Origin: Streptomyces olivochromogenes | Lineage (GTDB): Bacteria; Actinomycetota; Actinomycetes; Streptomycetales; Streptomycetaceae | Assembly: GCF_001514115.1 (NCBI RefSeq) | Contig: NZ_KQ948461.1 | Coordinates: forward strand, 124,001 to 188,000 | Length of the DNA: 64,000 nucleotides | Reading direction: 5' to 3' | Part shown: one piece after another, positions 7,111 to 16,053 of the stretch | How positions within the stretch are numbered: position 1 is the stretch's first letter | Layout: each line of letters begins with the position of its first letter | Program-made: the position numbers and the translations under genes | The notes under the pieces: model-generated | Seen by the model: only the letters and a program-made list of their open reading frames with translations | What the model was told of the DNA's origin: nothing | Databases searched by the model: none

Positions 7111-10100
7111 TCAGGACGTGAGGCGGCCGTCGGGGTCGTGGAGCTTGGTGTGGTTGGCGGGGTCCTGGAGCATACGGCGGGCCACGGGCGCCGGGATCCG
7201 CACGACCACCGGAGTGGGGACGGTGAAGTCCCGTACGGCGACCGAGGGGGCGCCGGAGCGGCCCCGGCCGCTCACCCGGGCCACCACCCGCACGTCCAGG
7301 GTGAACTGCACCAGCGTCGCCTCGAACTTGGGCTTGTGCAGAGGCATCGAGCCGGACCCGTGGGCCGAGGTGTCGGTGGCGCCGCCGACCTGGTCGACGT
7401 TGCCGAGGAGCTGGTTCATCCGGAACTCGTCCGCGTTGAGCACACCGGCGCCGCCCAGTCCCCGTACCGACTTGTTGTGCTCCACCGCCTGCTGGTGGTC
7501 CGTGCCCGTGGGCCGGGGCGCGTGCAGGGCGCTCTGCGCCACCGTCTCGAAGGTCATCTTGTCCCCGACGCCCAGCACGCGGCCGGCGCGCAGCCGGGCG
7601 TGCAGTGAGGTCCGCAGATCCTGCCCCCGCGCCCCGGAGGCGTGCACGACGGGAAGGTCGACCCCCGCCGCGGTGAGCAGGGGCAGGGCGGAGATCAGCC
7701 ACTCGGTGGACACCGCCTCGCGCTGCGCGTACGCCGCCGCGTCGCCCGTCCTGCGGTAGCGCTCCCCGCCGTGCGCGGCCCGTACCGCGTCGTCGATCAC
7801 CCGGCGGATCTCGGGAGCGCCACGGAACCCGTTGACCTGTGCCTCCATCGGCAGGCTCACCCCGCGGCCGTGCCAGGGCCCCAGCCGGCTCGCTTCGGCG
7901 TCGTCCTGCCGCAGGAACGCCTGTCCCGCCTCCGCGCGCGGCACCGGCCGCAGCCGGGACAGCGCCTCGAGGTCCTTGACCAGAATGCGATGGACCAGGG
8001 ACTGGCCGCCGAGGGTGGAGAGGCCCACCCGCCCACGGGACGAGTGCAGTTCGAGGGTCGCCTCGATCGGCACCCGCATGCGGACGGAACGCGCGGAGGC
8101 CTCGGCGACGGTCTTCATGCCGAGCTGACCGCGCCCCACGGTGGCCGACTTCGTGACATCGCTGACGCCGATGCCGAGCCCTCCGGAGCCGCCGACGCTC
8201 TTGAGCGGACCGCCGCCGCCCTCCGGCTTGCCCGCACCGGCCACGACCCCCTCGACGGTCCGCGTGTCGCTCGTCTCGCGGGTGTCCACCCGCTGCGTGG
8301 CGGCCGCGGTGATGTACTCCATGTCGCGGCCGTCCTTCGCCTCGCCCTCGGACGTGCCCTGCCGGGTGCGGCGTACGCGGAACACGGCCCAGTACGGCGT
8401 GTCGCGGCCGCGGAACAGTTCGACGGGCACCCCGCCGTCCATGGCCCCGGAGAGCAGCCCGGCCGACCCGTCCCGGTCCAGGACGCGCAGCAGCCGCTGC
8501 ATGTTGTCGTGCGGATCGGCCAGTTGCCGCTTCGGCAGCAGTTCGTCGGCGAGAGACCGGTCACGCCGCCCGACGTCGGCGCGCAGCCGCTCCAGCAGGG
8601 GAACGAAGTCGGGCAGTTCCTCGATCATGCCGAAACCGAGCGGCAGCTCCTGGGCGAGGGCGGGCGCCGCCGGGGTGGTCGTGCTCGGCGACTCCCCGCT
8701 CCGGGACGCCTCGGTCTGCTCCTGGGTGGCCTTCCCCTTGCCCTTGGACTCTTTGCCCTTGGATTCCTGGCCCTTGGACTCCGTGCCCCGGCGTGCGGAC
8801 TCCTCCTGCGAGGACGTCTGCCCGGCGGCCCCGGGAACGCGCAGGCCCGCCGCCGCCAACTGCTCCTGGGTGAGCCAGACGGCGGCCGCGGCGGGCAGTG
8901 TCCGCTCGCCCGTCGCGACGTACGGGCCGCCTCCCGTGACCTTGACCTCGCTGACCATCCGGACCACCAGGTCGCAGTGGACCAGGTAGAGAGGCCGGGT
9001 GCGCGGAGTGTGGGCGTTGCGCTCGACGGTGCCGCTCAGCGTCGTCGCCGTCGCCGCGCTCCGGCCCAGGCTCCGGCCGGCCGACACGCCCTCGCCCAGC
9101 CGCCAGCCGGCGCCGTTCTCCGATCCGAGGGCGCCGCCCTGCACGGTCGTGGAGGTACCGCTGCCCTCCTGCCCGGTCATCTGGTGGCCGCCGAGCAGGA
9201 ACGTCTCGGTACCGGCCCCGGTGCCCTCCGCGACCACCTCCGGGTTGGTGAGCGCGAACCGGGTGCCGATCGCGCCGTTGAGCGCGTGGAGCCTGCGCGG
9301 GTACCGCAGGTTCTTCACCACCCACCCGGAGGACACCGCCTGGCGCAGCGCCGAGGTGATGGCCTGCGGACTGAAGCGTTCCTCGATCGCCAGCCGCGGC
9401 GCGAGGCCCTCGGTCCGCAGCGCGAGGTCCTCCCGCAGTTCCCGGTTGCGGCTCGCGGCCCGCGACAGGAGCTCGAAGGCGAGGTCCCGGACCGGTCCAC
9501 CGCCTCCGACGGTCTCCACCAGCGTCCAGTCCCGGACCGCCCGGCCCGCGATCGAGCGCGGCGCCATGGTCGACAGATCGCCGATGCCCGACGCGTTGAA
9601 CTGCCGCTGCGGGGGCGCCAGTCCGGCGGTGCGCCTGCCGGTCCTGGCCGTCAACCGGTCCTTCCCGGCGGTGTCCAGGGTGAACGCGGTGGGGGTGAGC
9701 AGCCGTACGTCCTGCTCGGCCAGGTCGAGCGCCTCGGTGTCCGCGGTCGAGGCGATGCGCACGGCGTCGGGTGCGTCCCGCCCCGGCATGCCGGGGGTGA
9801 GGGCACGTTTGGCGGTCCGCTCCCGTGTCGTCATGGTGACGTCCACGTCCAGGCGCAGGGCGCCGCCGAACGCGCTGGTGTTCTCACCGCCGTTGGTGAG
9901 CACGTCGGAGCGTGTCGCCGGGCCCGCCTGGTTGCGCCGGGTGCTCTGCCGGATCCGCTCGCCGCGCACCGTGGCGGACAGGGCGCCGGGGATCAGCCGG
10001 AACTGGCCGAGCGCCAGTCCGCCGATCGACCGTGAACTGGACCGCCCGCTCTGCGAGTTGCTGGTGACGCCGCTGTGGCTGCGCACCAGCCAGTCCTTCG

Positions 10101-12660
10101 TCTCCCCCTGGTAGCCCGTCTCGCGCAGGGCGCCGACGACCTTGATCTGGACGTCGTGCGCGTGCCATCGGCTCTTGCGCCGCATCCGGACCCGGATCCC
10201 GGCGGAGAGCAGCTGGTCCTTGTTGACCCGCAGGTTGGTCTCGGAGAGTACGGTGATCAGCTCGCGGTAGTTGCGCCGCTGCACCTCGCTCTCCTCGCGG
10301 CTCACCTCGGTCCCCGCACCCGCGCCGAACGCGGGCAGATAGCCCGCGAGTCGCTGGTCGGTGGCGAAGAGCCGCTCGATGCCGGAGAGCAGGGGAGCGG
10401 TGTCCAGCTGGCTGATCGCCACGCTCGACCCCATGGCTCCGAACGGCAGATGGCGCTCGTTGCCCGGACCGGCCGACGACCCGGCCCCGTCCCGTGACTC
10501 CTCCCCTTGCCGCCGGTCGAGCTTCTTCCCGTCGGCGTCCGTTCCCGGCTCCCTGATCATGGAGCCCGCCGTGACGCCTTCGGGCAGTTCGAGGCCCAGC
10601 GACCGGGCCTCGTCGGCGCGCAGACTGACCCACACATCCATCGAGTGCCGGGCCGTGCGGGCCCCGGAGCGCACCTTCATGGCGGGGGAGAGCGGTCCGG
10701 TGCCCTCGACGCTGAACCGCACCTTGCCGAGGTAGAGCACCTTGTCGCCCCTGACCTCGGCGCCCTGACGGCTCGACACCGTCTGCTCGGCCACGGTGAA
10801 CCGCGCTTTGCGCGCGCCGGCCGTGGGCATGACCGTCGCGCGCACCGCGGCGGCGTTGCCCAGCACGCCGAACCCCGCCGCCGGGCCCGCGCCGAAGGTC
10901 CCCCCTCGGCCCTTGGCCGCCATGTGGGACACCGAGTGCTGTGCCTGCTGGTGTGTCCGCAGTTGGGTCTTGCCGGTCGTCCAGGCGGGCGACAGGGCGG
11001 TGAGGTCGGCGCGCATCCGGTAGGTGCCCGTGGCACTGCCGTCCTTGGAGACGAGATCCTCCCCGATCACCCAGCCGCTCAGCAGCCGGGGCAGGTCCTC
11101 CAGGACGGTCGTGGCGGAGGTGGCGTCGTGGAGCCGGGCCCGCCCGGGCGCACCGCGGGAGGTCAGGGAGGGGTGCAGCACGGAGCGGACCGTGTCGAAC
11201 AGACCGCCGCCGCCCGGATGGGGGGCCGCGGCGTCGTCCAGAGCGACCGGGGCCAGCGAGTCCGCGAGCCGTACGCTCCGCGCGGTCCCTGTGCTGAGGG
11301 GGCGCGGCCGCGCGGGCGCCTCGGCGGTGACCGGCACCAGGTGTTCGGTGGGCACCCGCATCATGAGGGACCCGGCGCCGCTGAACGTCCGCGCCCGGCC
11401 GCCCCGCCCCTCGTCCTGGGGCTGGACCCGTACGCCGTAGCGCACCTGGCGCCGCATCTCGACGGAGCCCTTGTCGCTGCGCAGCACCCGCGGTTCGGAC
11501 ATGGTCTTCTGCACACGGGAGTCGGTGGAGGACTGGAACGGCTGCGCGTTGGCCATGACCGCCCCGCCGAGCCAGACGCCCGGGACGACCGGCGCCAGCC
11601 CGAACGCCATGAAGTTGACACCCTTGCTGGACGAACCGCCCGAGGAGTGGCTCACCACGCCCGAGGTGTTGTGCTGGGTGTCCACCTTGATGTTGGCGCC
11701 CTCGGCCATCCGCGCGTCCTGGGCGGCCTGCCGGGGGGCGACCTCAGTGCCGGTACCGGTGCCGCCGTCGTGATCGTCGGCTCGCGCCTTCCCCTTCCCC
11801 TTGCCCATGGCGGCCTCCGACTCGGCCAGCAACGCGGCCATGGCCTTCGCCTGTTGCTCGGCCGCGGCCTGAGCCTTCGCGGCCTCGGGGGAGACGAAGG
11901 TCTCGGGCAGGTCGGTGCCGTCCCGGGAGATGGTGACGGTGACGTCGTACCACCCCTTGCCCTCCGGGCCCTCGACGGCGAAGGAGCGGCCCTGGCCGTA
12001 GAACGTCTCCGGCCGCCCGGCCAGCTCCTCGCGTATCTCGGCCACCGTCCCGTCGGACCGTCCGACGACCGTCCCGAGGGCGGTGGACACGAACTCGTGC
12101 CCGGTGAGCCCGTATGCCGTGGAGAGCCCCGCCGCCCGTAACTCCCGCAGGTACGGCGGCAGTCCGAGCGGCGGATGGGAGGCGCCGGACCCGCCGGCGA
12201 TCGGCCCGGGGACCGGCCGACGCGTGCCCGTCCGACGGGGGCGTGTCGTGGTGGCGGCGCGCGGCCGGACGGTCTTCGCGCCTTCCTCGGACTCCTCCGC
12301 CGCCTCTTCGAGCGCGGGAAGCACCGCGGGCAGCCGGGTGGCGGCACTGCTCTCGGGCAGCTCCTCGAGGGTGGGCAGTACGGCAGGGGCGGGCCTCGGC
12401 GCACGCGTGGTGCCCGCCGCGACCTCGGCGGCCGGGAGCCGTCCGCGCAGTGCGCGCGTGGTGGCCGCGTTGCCCGCGCCCCGCTGCAGGGCCAGCAGTG
12501 CCTGCGGAGTCATCCCCGGTCCGGTCGTCGGGGACGCCGGGTGCGGCGCCGTGACCTCCGCGCCGTTCCTGGCGGTCGAGGCCGTGTCCCGGCCGACGGT
12601 TCCCCGGCCGTGGTCCCCGGCCCTGCCGTTCCCGCCCGATGCCTGCCGCTGCCTACGCAC
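7111..12660 (-). CDS. Giant repeat protein with N-terminal LQR-GAGN motif, putative CIS-associated cargo
   Basis: 1849 residues, GTG start, no signal peptide and no membrane segment. Residues 54-71 read ALLALQRGAGNAATTRAL, close to the LQR..GN-A-AV motif found near the N-terminus of many actinobacterial CIS-linked and polymorphic-toxin proteins. The body has about six divergent beta-rich modules (~335-440, 575-700, 860-945, 1155-1275, 1470-1545, 1725-1835). Each has a Gly/Ser-rich stretch, an R/S-T-R element and a closing strand such as VWVSLRADEARSLGL, AVWLTQEQLAAAGL or VVVRIPAPVARRML. Lys/Gly-rich linkers lie at 286-293 and 1294-1312. I recognise no toxin catalytic domain. The proximity to CIS genes suggests a CIS cargo or scaffold, but this is inference. 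An internal start at Met50 would delete most of the disordered N-terminus yet keep the motif. Confidence 0.72.
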   Translation of the reverse strand: MRRQRQASGGNGRAGDHGRGTVGRDTASTARNGAEVTAPHPASPTTGPGMTPQALLALQRGAGNAATTRALRGRLPAAEVAAGTTRAPRPAPAVLPTLEELPESSAATRLPAVLPALEEAAEESEEGAKTVRPRAATTTRPRRTGTRRPVPGPIAGGSGASHPPLGLPPYLRELRAAGLSTAYGLTGHEFVSTALGTVVGRSDGTVAEIREELAGRPETFYGQGRSFAVEGPEGKGWYDVTVTISRDGTDLPETFVSPEAAKAQAAAEQQAKAMAALLAESEAAMGKGKGKARADDHDGGTGTGTEVAPRQAAQDARMAEGANIKVDTQHNTSGVVSHSSGGSSSKGVNFMAFGLAPVVPGVWLGGAVMANAQPFQSSTDSRVQKTMSEPRVLRSDKGSVEMRRQVRYGVRVQPQDEGRGGRARTFSGAGSLMMRVPTEHLVPVTAEAPARPRPLSTGTARSVRLADSLAPVALDDAAAPHPGGGGLFDTVRSVLHPSLTSRGAPGRARLHDATSATTVLEDLPRLLSGWVIGEDLVSKDGSATGTYRMRADLTALSPAWTTGKTQLRTHQQAQHSVSHMAAKGRGGTFGAGPAAGFGVLGNAAAVRATVMPTAGARKARFTVAEQTVSSRQGAEVRGDKVLYLGKVRFSVEGTGPLSPAMKVRSGARTARHSMDVWVSLRADEARSLGLELPEGVTAGSMIREPGTDADGKKLDRRQGEESRDGAGSSAGPGNERHLPFGAMGSSVAISQLDTAPLLSGIERLFATDQRLAGYLPAFGAGAGTEVSREESEVQRRNYRELITVLSETNLRVNKDQLLSAGIRVRMRRKSRWHAHDVQIKVVGALRETGYQGETKDWLVRSHSGVTSNSQSGRSSSRSIGGLALGQFRLIPGALSATVRGERIRQSTRRNQAGPATRSDVLTNGGENTSAFGGALRLDVDVTMTTRERTAKRALTPGMPGRDAPDAVRIASTADTEALDLAEQDVRLLTPTAFTLDTAGKDRLTARTGRRTAGLAPPQRQFNASGIGDLSTMAPRSIAGRAVRDWTLVETVGGGGPVRDLAFELLSRAASRNRELREDLALRTEGLAPRLAIEERFSPQAITSALRQAVSSGWVVKNLRYPRRLHALNGAIGTRFALTNPEVVAEGTGAGTETFLLGGHQMTGQEGSGTSTTVQGGALGSENGAGWRLGEGVSAGRSLGRSAATATTLSGTVERNAHTPRTRPLYLVHCDLVVRMVSEVKVTGGGPYVATGERTLPAAAAVWLTQEQLAAAGLRVPGAAGQTSSQEESARRGTESKGQESKGKESKGKGKATQEQTEASRSGESPSTTTPAAPALAQELPLGFGMIEELPDFVPLLERLRADVGRRDRSLADELLPKRQLADPHDNMQRLLRVLDRDGSAGLLSGAMDGGVPVELFRGRDTPYWAVFRVRRTRQGTSEGEAKDGRDMEYITAAATQRVDTRETSDTRTVEGVVAGAGKPEGGGGPLKSVGGSGGLGIGVSDVTKSATVGRGQLGMKTVAEASARSVRMRVPIEATLELHSSRGRVGLSTLGGQSLVHRILVKDLEALSRLRPVPRAEAGQAFLRQDDAEASRLGPWHGRGVSLPMEAQVNGFRGAPEIRRVIDDAVRAAHGGERYRRTGDAAAYAQREAVSTEWLISALPLLTAAGVDLPVVHASGARGQDLRTSLHARLRAGRVLGVGDKMTFETVAQSALHAPRPTGTDHQQAVEHNKSVRGLGGAGVLNADEFRMNQLLGNVDQVGGATDTSAHGSGSMPLHKPKFEATLVQFTLDVRVVARVSGRGRSGAPSVAVRDFTVPTPVVVRIPAPVARRMLQDPANHTKLHDPDGRLTS

Positions 12661-12940
12661 AGTGAGCCATTCCCGTCAGGAGGACCGCCGTCCCGCCCCC
12701 ATCGGATCCGTCCGCTGGGGAGCGTAACCACTGCGCAGGGCCCACAGGGAGCAAGATCATGGACTCGGACATATGGACGCCCGCCGACCACCGAAGGGAC
12801 AACGGCAGTACACCCGCGCTCCATGTTCCGCGGCCGTGCGCTCACTTCGAACACCGTTGAATGGCATTGCCGCCGTGCTCCCGCGGCGCCCACTGTGGCG
12901 GTGGTCGAAAGCGAAACACCACACTCAGGGGGAATTTCTC

Positions 12941-13321
12941 ATGCGCCGTATTCCGGCCGTCATCACCACGTGCGCCGCGACACTCGCCTTCCTCGTCCCG
13001 GCGGGCCTGGCCGCCGCCGCGCCCGCCGCGCCTGACTCGCCTGACTCGCCCGCCTCGGCCGTCTCGCCCGCCGAGCAGTCGTACACCGTCGTGCCCTACG
13101 AGAACGTCAAGGTCCGCAAGCTGCCGACGCAGGACAGCGCCTACCTGGCCACCCTGACCGCCGGTCGGTCCTACACCGCGTACTGCTGGACCCACGGGCA
13201 GACCATCACGGACCACGGCTACACGAACGACGTCTGGATCGGATTCGCCGACGGATTCAGCAGCGCTGTCTATTTCAAGGGCGACCAGTACGCGAATCTG
13301 CCGGCCTCCGCCCAGTGCTGA
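12941..13321 (+). CDS. Small secreted SH3-like protein (copy 1)
   Basis: 126 residues from ATG 12941, with a strong Shine-Dalgarno (AGGGGGAA) upstream. A Sec signal peptide (MRRIPAV... to about residue 25-27, cleavage near AAA-APA) is followed by a Pro/Ser/Asp linker. An ~80-residue domain starts at SYTVVPYENVKVRKLP and ends in LPASAQC. The VRKLP...LTAGRSYTAYCW pattern is that of a bacterial SH3-like domain, expected to be exported and to bind wall or substrate. Two cysteines (CW and the C-terminal residue) are kept in the paralog at 13381, which suggests a disulfide. No enzymatic role can be assigned. Confidence 0.8.
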   Translation: MRRIPAVITTCAATLAFLVPAGLAAAAPAAPDSPDSPASAVSPAEQSYTVVPYENVKVRKLPTQDSAYLATLTAGRSYTAYCWTHGQTITDHGYTNDVWIGFADGFSSAVYFKGDQYANLPASAQC

Positions 13322-13380
13322 AGGCAGCGGAACTCACCGGAATCCACCGCGATCGCCCCTACGCGCCAGGGAGTTCATCC

Positions 13381-13764
13381 ATGAGTGTCCGACGCAAGGC
13401 CGCCGCCGTCCTCGCCGGAGCCGTGCTCGCGTGCGGCCCGCTGAGCGCGGGAACCGCCTCGGCCGCGGCGCCGACCGGCCTCACGCGGCAGGCCGCCTTC
13501 GAGACGTACACCGTCGTGCCCGTCGTCGACGCGCCCATCCGTTCCGGCCCGGGCAACGGCCACCCCGCGATCGGCAGGCTGCGCGCCGGGTACAGCTACT
13601 CCGCCTTCTGCTGGCTCTCCGGCGAGACGGTCGTCGACCACGGCTCCACCAGCCACATCTGGATCTATCTCTCCGGCGGCCCCGGCATCGGCGACGGCTG
13701 GGTCAGCGCCCTGTACCTCCGCGGTGACGAGCGGGCCGATCTTCCGGCTTCGGCGCAGTGCTGA
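13381..13764 (+). CDS. Small secreted SH3-like protein (copy 2)
   Basis: 127 residues from ATG 13381, with GGGAG upstream. The signal peptide ends near TASAAAP. The mature domain is homologous to the gene just before it: YTVVPVVDAPIRSGPG, LRAGYSYSAFCWLSGETVVDHG, and an identical LPASAQC end. The two genes are 59 bases apart and look like a tandem duplication that has since diverged. Both cysteines are conserved. The function is unknown; an exported SH3-like domain is all that can be said. Confidence 0.8.
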   Translation: MSVRRKAAAVLAGAVLACGPLSAGTASAAAPTGLTRQAAFETYTVVPVVDAPIRSGPGNGHPAIGRLRAGYSYSAFCWLSGETVVDHGSTSHIWIYLSGGPGIGDGWVSALYLRGDERADLPASAQC

Positions 13765-13843
13765 CCCGCGCGGCAGCCGGTCCCATGCCCGTCGGACGGA
13801 CCAGTCAGATGACGGAAGCTTCCTCGAGCCACCGCTTCGCACA

Positions 13844-14215
13844 ATGGACGAGGTCCCCTCCGACCGCCTCACGAAGCGAAGGTTCAGCATGCACGTGGAT
13901 GCCCATGACGATGAGATCTGGGCCGTACTCGAAGGTGAGATCACCTTCTTCGTCGGAGAGCAGCGCTACGACCTGGGTCCGGGCGACGTCGCTTTCGGTC
14001 CGCGCGGCGTCCCGCGCCGCCATGTCGTGCGCAGCCCGGAATCCCGTCTGCTCGTGACCTCGGTGCCCACCGGGGTCGCGGAGTGGTTCACCCGCAACGG
14101 CACCCCGGTGGCCTTCGCCGGTGAACTGCCCCCGTCCCTCGACCTCGACGCCGCCGTCGGCCTGGTGGGCGCCTACGACCTTCATGTCGTCGGCCCGCCG
14201 GCCACGGGCGAGTGA
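13844..14215 (+). CDS. Cupin-domain protein, possibly 5'-truncated
   Basis: 123 residues if started at ATG 13844. The cupin core is clear: HVDAHDDEIWAVLEGE, FFVGEQRYDLGPGDVAF, RGVPRRHVV. In close cupin relatives the first motif reads H-V-H-A-H-D-D-E, so one metal-ligand histidine appears replaced by Asp. About 40 N-terminal residues usually present before this motif are missing: upstream in frame the sequence is non-homologous and runs into the previous gene. It may be a decaying gene or a short cupin. No ribosome-binding site is obvious. Confidence 0.55.
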   Translation: MDEVPSDRLTKRRFSMHVDAHDDEIWAVLEGEITFFVGEQRYDLGPGDVAFGPRGVPRRHVVRSPESRLLVTSVPTGVAEWFTRNGTPVAFAGELPPSLDLDAAVGLVGAYDLHVVGPPATGE

Positions 14216-14270
14216 GGCGGGCGCGCCGGGCCGAGGCAGGACGATCAGGCCGCCGCGGGGGAGTCGAAGG

Positions 14271-14738
14271 TCAGCCCTGATGGGCCCGCAGCGCGGCGAG
14301 GGCCCGGTCCGCGTGGGCGCTCATCCGCAGCTCGCTGCGCACCACCTCCAGGACGGTGCGGTCCTGGGCGATGACGAAGGTGACCCGCTTCGTGGGTGCC
14401 AGGGAGAAGCCGCGCTTCACTCCGAACCGCTCGCGAACCGTGCCGTCGACATCGGACAGCAGCGGGTATCCGAGCGTGTGACGCCCGGCGAACTCCTGCT
14501 GCTTGTCGACCGCGTCACCACTGATGCCGACCGGCCGCCCGCCGGCGGCGGTGAACTCGGCGGCCAGATCACGGAAGTGGCACGCCTCGGTGGTGCAGCC
14601 GGGGGAGAGGGCGGCGGGGTAGAAGAACAGCACGACCGGTCCCTCCCCGAGCAGCTCGGTCAGCTTGCGCTCCGTACCGGTCTCGTCGGGCAGGGCGAAG
14701 TCCTCGACCTTGTCGCCCACATCCACACCACGCGTCAT
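14271..14738 (-). CDS. Peroxiredoxin (AhpC/TSA, BCP-like)
   Basis: 155 residues from ATG 14736-14738, preceded by GGAAAGG. It has a thioredoxin-fold peroxidase pattern: VGDKVEDFALPDETG, then FYPAALSPGCTTEACHFRD with the peroxidatic Cys in SPGCT and a second Cys five residues later, as in BCP/PrxQ enzymes. It would reduce hydroperoxides in the cytoplasm with thiol donors. The start overlaps the stop of the upstream DoxX-like gene (ATGA), so the two are translationally coupled. Confidence 0.88.
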   Translation of the reverse strand: MTRGVDVGDKVEDFALPDETGTERKLTELLGEGPVVLFFYPAALSPGCTTEACHFRDLAAEFTAAGGRPVGISGDAVDKQQEFAGRHTLGYPLLSDVDGTVRERFGVKRGFSLAPTKRVTFVIAQDRTVLEVVRSELRMSAHADRALAALRAHQG

Positions 14739-15115
14739 GACTGACCTTTCCGACCCTTGGCAACGCTGCGAGCCCACAGTACAAGGGGCACCTGCAAGGG
14801 GAGTCGCGCCATCGCCGCGGCCTTCTGCGGAGCGGGACGCCGGCGCCAGTCCACGGCCATCTGGACGTTGGCGGGGAACACCCCGACGAAGAAGGCCGCG
14901 GTGGCCAGCGCGGCCACCCGGCGGGTACGAGGCACCGCCACCCCGGCGGCCAGCGCCAGTTCGGCGACACCGCTCGCGTACGTCCAGGTCCGGGCCGCCC
15001 CCGGCAGCGCCCGCGGAATGGTCGCGTCGAACTGCCGTGGCGACACGAAGTGACCGACACCCGCGGTGGCCAGCAGGCCGGCGAGCAACAGGGCTGAGCG
15101 TTCCGACCGTGGCAC
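14735..15115 (-). CDS. DoxX-like small membrane protein
   Basis: 126 residues, GTG start behind GGAGGAGG. It has about four hydrophobic segments with the DoxX-type pattern (AGVGHFVSPRQFDATIPRALPG, then GVAELALAAGVAVP and FFVGVFPANVQMAVDWR). Such proteins are small integral membrane proteins of uncertain biochemical role, often linked to redox functions. Here it is coupled (ATGA) to a peroxiredoxin gene, which supports an oxidative-stress context. Confidence 0.8.
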   Translation of the reverse strand: MPRSERSALLLAGLLATAGVGHFVSPRQFDATIPRALPGAARTWTYASGVAELALAAGVAVPRTRRVAALATAAFFVGVFPANVQMAVDWRRRPAPQKAAAMARLPLQVPLVLWARSVAKGRKGQS

Positions 15116-15221
15116 GGCTCCTCCTCCAGGGGACTGCCGCGAGATATTACCGGGGGGTAAGTGCGGAGCGGGCGACGGGGCCCACGAAGGGGTAGGGCTC
15201 CCCTCGTGACCCGGGCCGATG

Positions 15222-15800
15222 TCAGCGCGCGGCGCGAACGCCGTCCAGCGCGACCGTGAGGACCCGGTCGCGCTGGGTGTCGTCGAGGAAGTTCGTCGAG
15301 GTGATCCCGGCGACCATGCGCAGCAGGTCGTCGAAGTCCATGTCCGCGCGCGCCTCGCCGGCCTTCTGCGCCCGCTCGAACAGCGGGCCGCCCGCCTGGT
15401 ACATCGAGTCCCGGCAGGTCAGGAAGATCTCCGACTCGTTGTCGAGCGCCTCACGGATGGCCCGCTTGGTCACGGTGTAGTCCACGAACCGCCGCAGCCA
15501 CGAGGTCAGCGCCTCCCAGGGCTCCCGCTCGGCGACTTCCAGGGCCACCTGGCACAGGGCGTCCACCTCGTCCGCGTACACGCTCTCGAAGAGGTGGCGG
15601 CGGGTGGGGAAGTTCCGGTAGAGGGTGCCGATGCCCACGCCCGCGCGCCGGGCGATGTCCTCCAGGGAAGCCTCCGCGCCGTGCTCCGCGAAGGCCTCGC
15701 GCGCGGCGGCCAGCAGCGCGTCGTAGTTGCGTGCGGCGTCTTTGCGGTGCGGGCGCCGGGACGCCACGATCCCGCTGATGGGGAACGGCTGAGCCGTCAC
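15222..15800 (-). CDS. TetR-family repressor next to MFS efflux gene
   Basis: 192 residues from GTG 15798-15800, which has AGGAGG seven bases upstream. An ATG-initiated extension to 16184 crosses the operators and is rejected. The N-terminal HTH is clear: DALLAAAREAFAEHGAEASLEDIA and GVGIGTLYRNFPTRRHLFE. The C-terminal half is a ligand-binding helical domain. It is divergent from the MFS gene at 16054. Two palindromes between them (15832-15871) are its likely operators, giving classic repressor-pump autoregulation. Confidence 0.9.
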   Translation of the reverse strand: MTAQPFPISGIVASRRPHRKDAARNYDALLAAAREAFAEHGAEASLEDIARRAGVGIGTLYRNFPTRRHLFESVYADEVDALCQVALEVAEREPWEALTSWLRRFVDYTVTKRAIREALDNESEIFLTCRDSMYQAGGPLFERAQKAGEARADMDFDDLLRMVAGITSTNFLDDTQRDRVLTVALDGVRAAR

Positions 15801-15831
15801 TTGGTGCCTCCTGGCCGAGAAGAAGTTGAAG

Positions 15832-15871
15832 CGGAGGTGTGCCTCCGTTACAGTGGAGGCATACCTCCACT
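15832..15871. promoter_or_regulatory. Two palindromic TetR operators
   Basis: CGGAGG-N4-CCTCCG at 15832-15847 and AGTGGAGG-N4-CCTCCACT at 15852-15871 are both perfect in the arms. Their centres are 22 bp apart (two helical turns). They lie between the divergent TetR and MFS genes and share the core GGAGG-N4-CCTCC. Confidence 0.8.
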
Positions 15872-16053
15872 TTAGCAGTCGGGGGTGCGTTCCCCAGGGT
15901 GGCGTGCGTCCGCACGCACCGTCGACGCGCTCGTACCCCCTGTGACCTCGAACGGGCCGTACGCAGCCCGCCCCCGCTCCTTGAGTGGCCGTTCCGCTTG
16001 CTCCGTCTCGTTCTCTGTTCCGTTCCGTACCGCTCCGTTCGGAGAGGCTTTTC

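Noticed and set aside
7642..10035. Long open frame (797 codons) on the plus strand within the giant gene
   Set aside because: It is the complement of a real gene with high third-position GC, which removes stops on the opposite strand. It has no homology pattern and no ribosome-binding site.
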